Positions 55,724-64,000 of a stretch of 64,000 nt of DNA are shown here, one piece after another (within the stretch, counting starts at the first letter, position 1; each line of letters starts with the position of its first letter). The translations under genes were made by a program, and so were the position numbers. The notes under the pieces are model-generated. The model searched no databases and had not been told where the DNA came from. It worked only from the letters and a program-made list of their open reading frames with translations. The DNA comes from Hypericum androsaemum (taxonomy: Eukaryota; Streptophyta; Magnoliopsida; Malpighiales; Hypericaceae): NCBI GenBank assembly GCA_963995505.1, contig OZ023186.1, forward strand, positions 11,167,570-11,231,569. Reading direction: 5' to 3'.

Positions 55724-56922
55724 CTTGTGGAGGAGGAGGTGGAGGCATGAAGTTGCTGCCAACGTTTTCAGCCCATGCCCTCATCCAGTCGGCGTGGGCT
55801 TGCTGTTGAGCATGGTGTGTTTGTGGGGCCTCGAATTATGCTTGCTGGGCTGCCTCCATATGAGCATTGTACTCGTGTTATCTCTCCCAATTAGCCGCGT
55901 TAGTAGCGGCATAATCTTGCAGCTGCACCTGCATAGCGTTAAACTGCACATGAAGTTCGTTGAGTTGTACCTGATGGTCAGGAATTGGTATTGGGGCATC
56001 TGCTTTGAGGCGTTCTTGGACAGCCTTGCGATTTTCCTAAGCCTTGTAAGTTACGATCTCCTCGCCGTCGCGTTTAGTTTTCTCGATGAGCTTGCTTAAG
56101 TGGAGCTTTTTGATGTCAAGGCCCACCGGAAGAACTTTGGTCCCTTCAAAGGCTGCATATTTCTCAGGGAAAAAGTGATATGCAAGGCGGGAGATAATAT
56201 GACAAACGGGCAGGATTTTCCGCCAGAGTACGTGCAAAGACATCCATAACCATTGCAAACGTACTAAACGGTTGTTTGTAACGTAAACAATGAATGGCAT
56301 ACAACTGAGTACGAAACACCTTACTCTCTGCCCACTGACCACTAAAGGTGAGACTCATAAAATGATGAAAAATGCCAATGTGGGGTTCCTTAATGAGTAC
56401 GCTAGGTGCTTTACCAGACTCATATTTCTCAAAACCAGAGATTTCAAACCATTCACGATGAGCAAGTTCTTGAGGCGTAAAATCTAAGGCACTACCTCCT
56501 GGACGAAGTTTGAAGATTTTATTGAACGTTTGTGCATTAACCGTAAACTCAGTATCAAATAAACGTGCAGTAAAGAAGTTACGATTATCAGCTACGGTCA
56601 ATGTGCAATAGAACTCACACGACAACTCCCATCTAGCAGGCAAACTATGATCAGCAAAATATTCCCAACCAAAGTGTTTCAATGGATTTCGCAATGGCTC
56701 ATCTAACCCCAACTTGTGCATATCATCCCAATTAATCTTAAAATGACTAACAGTGTCAATGTCAAAGAATCGGGAATACCTCTCTCCCTCCCAATCGTGG
56801 AAGATTGCAAAGGGAGCTTCATATTGATCAGCGATGTTTTGTTGGGGTGGAGATGGAGAGTTGCAGGCACGCTTGGTAGGTGGCTTGCGTCCTCCTCGGC
56901 TTGAGCTTGCTCTGTCAGCCAT
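55724..56922 (-). pseudogene. Athila third ORF (env-position protein)
   Basis: Open from Met 56922 to 56164 (252 codons), with FHDWEGERYSRFFDID, then FTARLFDTEFTVNAQTFNKIF and FTPQELAHREWFEISG, matching the ATHILA ORF family found after pol. A frameshift at about 56210-56240 moves the continuation to the frame 56342-56037, a TAG (56037) interrupts it, and a Gln/Ala/Pro-rich tail runs to about 55724. It has no signal peptide and no membrane segment that I can see, so calling it an envelope protein is unjustified; its position alone is env-like. Confidence 0.75.
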
Positions 56923-56989
56923 GATGGTGAGCCTGCAATGAACTCAAGAAAAACAAAAATTAGGGTTTTACCTTTTACCTTTTTAGCCT

Positions 56990-57130
56990 TGTGGATGGTG
57001 AGCAGAAGGTGCGAGGAAAGTTGAGGAGGAGTGGTGGTGGTGGAGGTGGAGCTTGGGTTCTTGTTATTTTTTGGGAGGAAGAGTTGAGGAGGAGTGGTGG
57101 TGGTGGAGGTGATTTTGTTTTTGGGAAGGA
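56990..57130. repeat. Duplicated GGTGGT purine tract
   Basis: 'GTTGAGGAGGAGTGGTGGTG' occurs at about 57014 and 57083, each copy followed by 'GTGGAGGTG'; this is a 69-bp direct duplication in the Athila spacer. Confidence 0.75.
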
Positions 57131-57170
57131 AGAGGGGATTTCGATTTGAGTTTTATGTTGGCTGGGCAAA

Positions 57171-57465
57171 CCTGGCGTACGCCAGAAACATGGCGTCCGC
57201 CAACATCCCAAAATTCTCAGCCCCCCTTTAAGTCACCTGGCGTACACCAAGGACATGGCGTCCGCCATGTTTCCAACGTTAAAAACCCCTGTAACTTTCC
57301 TGGCGTACGCCAGGTACATGGCGTCCGCCAACTACTGAATGCTCGAGCCCCCCTGTAACTTGGTTGGCGTACCCCAGGAAGATGGCATCCGCCAAGCCCT
57401 GACGAACAAAATCCCCTGTAAGTCATATGGCGTACGTCGGAACTATGGCGTCCGCCAAGTGAGCC
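57171..57465. repeat. Five tandem ~64-bp units with palindromic GGCGTACGCC cores
   Basis: Units start at about 57171, 57236, 57299, 57363 and 57426. Each holds CTGGCGTACGCCAG (or a variant) followed after about 5 bp by ATGGCGTCCGCCA, so each can form two GC-rich hairpins. Spacing is 63-65 bp. The array sits between pol and the third ORF of the Athila element. Confidence 0.88.
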
Positions 57466-57627
57466 AAAAATCAAGTACTCGCAAAAAATCAAGTCCGCCG
57501 TGTAACATGCCAAAAATCAAGAACAAAAGTAAAGTTATAAAACTCACAATACAGAAAATAAAAGTACAAGAAATAAACATACGAAATGTGCTAATTTTAA
57601 GTCATTAGCTTGACTTACTACCCTTTT

Positions 57628-59063
57628 TCATGCGTCGGAGGGAGAAGTAACAGATTGTACCTCCGAACTTCGCTTAATATCGCCACCAAGGTAAATCTTG
57701 CACCTTTGGCCATTCACTTTGAAAACTCCTCCATCTCCACTTTGTAACTCGAGTGCTCCGAATGGGAACACCCTTGCAATTTTGAATGGGCCACTCCACT
57801 TTGACTTGAGTTTTCTCGGGAAGAGTCTCAACCGGGAATTGTAGAGAAGAACTTGTTGGCCCTCCTTGAACTCTTTCTTGACAATGTGGGCATCATGTCT
57901 CTTCTTCGTACTCTCTTTGTAGAGTCTTAAGCTCTAGAACGCCATGTCTCAAATTTAATCCAACTTTTCAAGTTGTAGCACCCTTCGTTCTCCGGCCTTT
58001 TTGTAATCGTAGTTAAAGGTCTTAATGGCCCAAAATGCATGATGCTCAAGCTCAATCGGAAGGTGGCACGCCTTGCCATATACAAGCTTGTAAGGTGACA
58101 TCCCGATAGGCATTTTGAATGCCGTTCGATAAGCCCATAAAGCATCGTCAAGCTTGTTCGCCCAATCTTTTCTTGCTCCCCCGACCATTTTTTCCAGGAT
58201 TTTCTTGAGTTCCGATTCGAGAGCTCGACTTGACCACTTGTTTGGGGGTGATAAGGTGTAGCTACCTTGTGAGTGACCCCATACCTCTTCAATAAAATCT
58301 CAAATGGTTTGTTGCAAAAATGCGAACCACCATCGCTGATAATAGCCCTTGGCACTCCAAATCTCGAAAAGAGCTTTTTGATGAAACTAATAACTACTTT
58401 AGCATCATTTGTTGGTGAGGCCGAAGCTTTGACCCACTTAGAAACGTAGTCCACTCCCACCAAGATGTACTTGTTGCCATAAGAGGTTGGGAACGGTCCC
58501 ATAAAATCCAATCCCCAAACATCAAAGAGCTCTACTTCAAGAATTCCAGAGAGCGGCATCTCATTCCTCTTTGAGATATTCCCAGTCCTTTGACATCGAT
58601 CACACTGAGCAACGAACAAACGAGCATCCTTAAAGATATTAGGCCAATAAAATCCACATTGAAAGACTCGCGATGCGGTTCTTGTCACTCCATAGTGACC
58701 TGAGTATGGGGTATTATGACATTGCTCTAGAATATTCACAACTTCCCAATCAGCAATGCACTGTCTAAGTACCCCATCACTACACCTCTTGAAAAGGTAA
58801 GGATCATCCCACACATAGAGTTGAACATCCCTTAGAAATTTCTTTCGTTGGGGATAACTCAAGTCTATAGGTATAATGTCTCCAACTAGGAAGTTGGCAA
58901 AATCTGCAAACCAAGGGGCCTCCCTATTATTCACCAACATTAAAGATTCATCCGGAAACTCTTCTTGAATTTTGCCGTGAGCCTCCATTCCGTCACTTTT
59001 CTCGAGCCGAGAGAGATGATCCGCGACAACATTTTCTGAGCCCTTCTTATCCTTGATGGACAA
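57628..59063 (-). pseudogene. Athila integrase and C-terminal domain
   Basis: The minus frame starts within the RNase H/integrase linker and gives a zinc domain [10 protein letters not shown]...CDRCQRTG, then a core with [15 protein letters not shown] and a [12 protein letters not shown] segment carrying the catalytic Glu. A frameshift near 58190-58210 moves the rest to the frame 58188-57955 ([12 protein letters not shown]). Further breaks lead to the C-terminal piece 57831-57628 (KSKWSGPFKIARVFPFGALEL). Confidence 0.87.
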
Positions 59064-59072
59064 GTCAAATTC

Positions 59073-60422
59073 TTATAGCAACAAAATCCACCGCTTAAGT
59101 CGAGGCTTAGCATCTTGTTTAGAGAATAAATACCTCAAAGCCGCATGGTCCGTGTAGATAATCACCTTCGACCCAAGCAAATATGGATGAAATTTATCAC
59201 AAGCATACACGACCGCAAGCATCTCCTTCTCGGTGGTTGTATAATTGAGTTGGGCAACCGCTAACACTCTACTTACATAGTAGATGACATGAAGCTTTCC
59301 CTCCTTCTTTTGGCCAAGCACACATCCCAGAGCAATATCACTCGCGTCACACATCATTTCAAATGGTAGCTTCCAATCCGGAGAAGAGATAACCGGAGCT
59401 GTGACAAGAGCTTTCTTCAGAGAATCAAATGCTTGACGACATGGCTCATCAAAGTTGAAAGGTACTTCCTTAACTAGCAAATTGGTAAGCGGCTTTGCGA
59501 TGAGAGAGATATTCTTGATAAATCTTTGGTAAAATCCAGCATGGCCAAGAAAGGCTCTCACTCCTTTAACTGAAGTAGGTGCTCTCATCTTCTCTATTGC
59601 TTCTGTCTTGGCTCTATCAACTTCCATACCAGCTTGGGAGATCTTATGCCCAAGAACGATCCCCTCATCCACCATGAAATGGCACTTTTCCCAATTGAGA
59701 ACGAGGTTCTTCTCTTCACATCTCTCCAATACTTTATCTAAATTAGCCAAGCAACTATCAAAAGAGTCTCCAAACACCGAAAAATCATCCATGAAGATCT
59801 CCATAATCTTCTCATTCATCCCCCAAAAGATAGCCTCCATGCATCGTTGGAATGTTGCCGGAGCACAACTTAATCCAAAAGGCATACATCGATACGCAAA
59901 AATACCGAAGGGACAAGTGAAAGATGTCTTTTCTTGATCTCTTGGGTAAATTGCGATTTGGTTGTAGCTGGAGTATCCATCCAAGAAGCAATAATGAGAA
60001 TACCCAGCAATTCTCTCCAACATTTGATCAATGAATGGGAGAGGAAAATGATCCTTGCGTGTGGCATCATTCAACTTTCGGTAGTCAACGCACACCCGCC
60101 ATCCGGTCAGCGTTCTTGTGGAAATGAGCTCGCCTTCATCATTGATCACAACAGTCATTCCTCCCTTTTTTGGGACACAATGGATCGGGCTTACCCACTC
60201 ACTATCCGATATGGGATAAATAATGCCGGCCTCGAGGAGCTTGATCACCTCTTTTTTTACAACTTCTTTCATATTAGGATTCAATCTCCTTTGCCGATCT
60301 ACCCTCGGCTTTGCTCCCTCTTCCATGTGGATATGATGCATCACAATTTCAGGACTTATCCCCTTGATATCGGATATTTGCCAAGCCATGGCCTTAATCC
60401 GTTTGTTCACAATTTTGAGCAC
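59073..60422 (-). pseudogene. Athila reverse transcriptase and RNase H
   Basis: A 449-codon open frame with [44 protein letters not shown] and FMDD, followed by RNase H starting [14 protein letters not shown] and ending [15 protein letters not shown] at 59073-59075, in the same frame as the integrase part, stops it. A frameshift near 60460-60475 separates it from the gag-protease frame. Confidence 0.9.
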
Positions 60423-60429
60423 TCTCTCC

Positions 60430-62170
60430 TCTTCCTCCTTGGAAAGCTTGTTGGATATATAATAGGGAGTCTCCCTCCATCTTCCAAGAATGCATATCTC
60501 AAATGTGAAGGTAGCTCTTTCAACTCTAAGGATGGAGCCTTAATAATAGAAGGTGGAGTACGATACTTCAAATGAAACTCCAAATCCTTATGGAGAACTT
60601 TCTTATCAGCTTCTTCCTCGAACTTTTCTATGTTCTCCTCTTCTTGTTCTCTATATAACACAACCTCTTCCTCATCTTCAATTCTTGATACGCTCTCCTT
60701 GCCGAACTCGAGGACACATTCCTCCACCACATCAATCTTCATGCACATGCCTTCATCAAGAGGGTGACGCATCAAATTAGACATCTTGAATTCTACTTTT
60801 TCATCTGCTATCCGGAGAACCAATCTTCCATCATGAACATCCACCAAGGCACGTGCCGTGTTAAGGAAGGGTCTGACAAGAATTAATGGACAACTCTTGT
60901 CCTCAACAAAATCCAGCACCACAAAGTCCACGGGAAAGATGAATCTGTCAATCTTCACTAAGACGTCCTCAAGAACCCCGAATGGCTTCTTTATAGTTTG
61001 GTCGGCCAACTGGAGAAGCATAGAAGTTGCTTTCACCTCACACAAACCAAGTTTCCTGAAAATAGACAAAGGCATTAAGTTAATGCTAGCGCCTAAATCA
61101 CATAAACATCTGGGAAATTCAACATCACCAATAAAACAAGGAATAGTGAAACTCCCCGGGTCTTGTAACTTTGTCAGGAGATCCTTTGAGATGAGAGAGC
61201 TACATTTTGCTGTGAGGGCTACCGTCTCTCCATCGTCCCACTTCCTTTTCTTTGTGATGAGTTCCTTCAAAAACTTGGTATAGTGGGGAACTTGGTCCAA
61301 CATCTCCAGAAAAGAGACACTAATTTGGACATTTTTCATTTTCTCCATAAACCAAAGAAATTTCTCGTCCATCCCATTCTTCCTCTTAACCCTTTGAGGA
61401 TAGGGTAGAGAGGGGGTCTTTGGTAGTGGTGGCACATACACTTCTTCTTCATCAATCTCAATATGCGGACGTTTCTCTTTCTCCGTCTTTTCTTTGTTTT
61501 CTTCATTCATTTCTTCATCATTGGCCTCCACATTGTCTTCCTTGCCCTTTCGATTGATCTCTTGAGAAGATATTTCGTTTCCGCTTCTCAAGGAAATTGC
61601 ATTCACATTTCCTCGAGGGTTTGCTTCCATTGAGCTTGGAAGAGAGCCAGACTCTCTATGGGCACTTGCCTTTGCGATTTCCCCAAGTTGCATCTCCATA
61701 TTGTGCATGGCGGTTGCTTGACCCTTGAGGATTTGTTCTAAATTATTCTGCCTTGCTCCTTGTTGATTTATGGCTGCCAGAATTTGTCCATGTTGGCTAA
61801 CCACCCCACCAACTTCTTGCATAAACTTGTCCATCTTCTCAAATTGCTCCTCCATAGCTCCCATTCTATCCCCCAAGAAAGCACGTGGTTGAAAACCCGG
61901 AGGTGGCCCTTGATGCGGAATACGTAGAGGAGGTCCTTTATCTGGGACAATCGCCATATTATCTTCATTATTCCCTCCTTTCCAAGAAAAGTTTGGGTGA
62001 TTTCTCCACCCGGGATTGTAAGTAGAAGAGTACGGGTTGTTTTCCATCCGATTTGCTCCTTGCCCTTGGCCACCAACAAAATTCACTTGCTCTATGTTGG
62101 AGTTCATCATTGCACACTGGTTCATCTCGTGACCAACATTACCACAAACCTCACAAGTTGTTTGTTCAAG
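60430..62170 (-). pseudogene. Athila zinc knuckle, linker and protease
   Basis: From the minus strand: a CCHC knuckle CEVCGNVGHEMNQC (about 62100-62145), a Gln/Asn-rich linker, an acidic stretch (EEMNEENKEKTEKEKR, about 61490), then the protease with FPRCLCDLGASINLMPLSIF (active-site DLGA, about 61090) and SCPLILVRPFL. The frame is open from 62125 to 60407, apart from the frameshift at its end. Confidence 0.87.
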
Positions 62171-63120
62171 CTTAAATCATTCACCTTTTTCGCCAATAAT
62201 GCTAATTGAGCTTGAATGGAGGAGGCAACATCAAGATCAATCACTCCTTTTTGCTCCCTGTTGGGTTGCCTTGTTCTCTCATTTGCCATTAAAATGTTTG
62301 TAGCCGTCAACTCCTCCAAGATGTGGTAGGCGTCATCCCTCTCCTTTCTCAAAAAGGATCCATTAGAGGCAGCATCAACCGTACCCCTCGTAGATGGTCC
62401 AAGACTAAAGTAAAACGTTTGGAGCAAAGACTCCTCTGTCAAGTTATGGTGTGGGAAACCCCTTTGCAATCCCTTGAATCTCTCCCAAGCTTCACTCAAA
62501 GACTCATTTTCAAATTGTTGAAAGTTGTTAATCTCCTTCACGAGTCTATTTGTCTTTGAGAAGGGAAAATACTTGTCAAGGACGGCGTTAGCTAACTCCT
62601 CCCATGTGGTTATTGATGTCCCGACCAATTGCTTGTACCAAAGCTTAGCCTTGTCCTTCAAAGCAAATGGAAACAACCTAAGCTTCACGACATCATTGGA
62701 AGCTCCATTATACTTGAAAGTATCGGCTATCTCCATGAAGTTAGCAATATGATCGTTGGAGTCTTCACTTGGTAATCCATAGAATTGGACCGAAGCTTGA
62801 AGCATGTGAATCACGGCTGGCTTGATCTCAAAGTTGTTAGCCTCTATAGTAGGCCTTTGAACTCCGGACATTGCCCCCCTTAAGGTAGGCCTACCATAAT
62901 CCATGAGAGTCCTTCGTGGAGCTCCATCTCCTTGCACATCTTCTTGCACTTCTCCTTGCGCCTCATCCCTTTGGTGAGCGTGTTGGTTCATCCTTGCTTG
63001 AATTCTTCTTTCTTGTCGCAATGTCCTTTCTAAATATCCAATGTCCACTTCGATTTCCACAGGCAAATTGTTGGTGGAGCGAGTTAAGGGCATGCGACAA
63101 TCTAATACCTTGCAAGACAA
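62122..63120 (-). pseudogene. Athila gag (N-terminal, capsid region)
   Basis: 332 codons with FEIKPAVIHMLQASVQFYGL, LFPFALKDKAKLWYK and a NNFQQFENESLSEAWERFK segment, typical of plant retrotransposon gag. A one-base loss near 62170 shifts the frame just before the zinc knuckle; otherwise it is open. Confidence 0.87.
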
Positions 63121-63204
63121 GCAACAAATGCACTAAGTAACCGAGTAAACAAAATAAATATCGTAATCCAAGTTCGTAAGTCAAATTAAGAGTCTATCAC
63201 TAAG

Positions 63205-63222
63205 CCCCCGGCAACGGCGCCA
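63205..63222 (-). other. Primer-binding site, tRNA-Asp type
   Basis: On the minus strand TGGCGCCGTTGCCGGGGG follows the 5' LTR after two bases; Athila-clade elements are known to use tRNA-Asp. Confidence 0.82.
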
Positions 63223-63224
63223 AT

Positions 63225-64000
63225 TGAAAGGAAGGATTTTCATCCCCCCTTTGCAATAAAGAGTAAGTAAGGGATTGTCGTCCCACAAGGACTAAGTTCT
63301 AGGCCACAAACTCGACTTCACCACTAGTCTAGGACTAAATGAGAAGGTTTTGTCAAGTCTAAACACACAATCTATTAGTCGAAATAACACTACTACTAAA
63401 TAAGATGATTTTACAAATAAAATAAGAGTGGGCAAGGTACCAATGACAAACTAAATGACCAAATAATTCAAGGGGTTTACTAAGTTTGTGTTATGATCCG
63501 AGTGTTTCTAAGGCAACTAATCTACGCTCTCGCCATAAATTAGTCTAAAATGATCATTTACTAGGCCTAGATGAACTAAATGCGCCTTCGCCACAAAATA
63601 GCCACCTAACCTAACAAACAACCAAATATAATCTCCACTCCAAGGACAACCAATCACCTAATGAGATCTCTCATCAAAAGACAACTAGTCAACTAGTCCA
63701 AAGGTCCATTAATCCTAACCCCTCTCGGCGATTAGCATTAAACAACTCATAGTCAAGGTGATCAACCAAAACTAAGCTTTAAGCTCCAAAACTAGAAAAT
63801 AATCCTAAGCATTTAGACCCCCTAAACCATAGGCTAAATAGATGTCAAGGCACCCAACCCACTAATCAACTACTCACACATATCCAAGAAATAGCTCAAC
63901 ATATTCATTAAACTATGCAAGCAAAACATGAACAAAAGAGGGAGTAAGAAAAAGCTCAAGATGATCTTCAAAGCTTCCTCAATATCCTCCTTCCTTCTTC
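63225..64000 (-). repeat. 5' LTR of the Athila element (partial)
   Basis: 776 bp visible, colinear with 52670-53445 with about fifteen differences; it continues beyond the window. Confidence 0.92.

Larger units (their letters stand above)
52670..64000 (-). mobile_element. Athila-clade Ty3/gypsy element (right end beyond the window)
   Basis: Minus-strand element of at least 11.3 kb. The 3' LTR is 52670-54120 (1451 bp) and the 5' LTR starts at 63225 and is cut by the window end. The tRNA-Asp-type primer site, gag, protease, RT/RNase H, integrase, a tandem-repeat spacer and a third ORF after pol give the Athila layout. The visible 775 bp of LTR pair differ at about fifteen sites (roughly 2%), so it is older than the element at 26630 but still moderately young. 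It interrupts the gag of the chromodomain gypsy element. Confidence 0.92.

Noticed and set aside
57171..57465. CRISPR-like array
   Set aside because: Regular spacing and palindromic repeats, but the whole 64-bp unit repeats, there are no unique spacers, and the setting is a plant retrotransposon.

Overview
The window is nuclear DNA from a flowering plant, most likely a eudicot. The evidence is four recognisable plant genes (one with five or six exons and plant-type GT/AG introns), AT-rich intergenic DNA, and about two thirds transposable-element sequence. I can support four host genes, all on the + strand: a PNGase A-type peptide:N-glycanase (5008-6903), a plastid uroporphyrinogen decarboxylase (8357-11612, spliced), an ALOG/LSH nuclear protein (21637-22182) and an EP1-like secreted bulb-lectin glycoprotein (37702-39000). 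I saw no true rRNA gene, tRNA gene or CRISPR array.

Layout. 1-5 kb: an AT-rich flank with a LINE RNase H remnant, minisatellites, telomere-like repeats and a 918-bp Mutator-like element with a perfect 9-bp target duplication. 5-11.6 kb: PNGase A and UROD head-to-tail; UROD intron 1 holds a long inverted repeat. 12.4-18.1 kb: a decayed Ty1/copia element whose left LTR carries a second Mutator-like element. 19.4-20.4 kb: a compact Helitron with a PIF1-helicase tail. 21.6-22.2 kb: the ALOG gene. 24.5-24.9 kb: a minisatellite. 25.7-34.9 kb: a degenerate Ty3/gypsy element split by a young, intact Ty3/gypsy element (26630-33437) with a 1595-codon polyprotein and near-identical 805-bp LTRs. 35.6-36.1 kb: a LINE remnant. 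37.7-39.0 kb: the EP1-like gene, followed by a complete Cassandra TRIM element carrying 5S-rRNA-like LTRs (39220-39824). 40.2-43.1 kb: a composite satellite split by a probable solo LTR. 44.8-64 kb: a nested stack in which a + strand gypsy remnant abuts a decayed chromodomain-type gypsy element, whose gag is interrupted by an Athila-clade element running off the right edge.

The most notable signals are: the young gypsy element, whose polyprotein reads through its own polypurine tract and about 75 codons into the LTR, so that its 5' LTR is fused in frame to the host element's gag; the structurally complete small Helitron; the Cassandra element; the five-unit palindromic repeat in the Athila spacer; and the inverted repeat in UROD intron 1. 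The host genes do not form one pathway. PNGase A and UROD may be an old conserved neighbour pair, because I recall their Arabidopsis counterparts as adjacent loci.
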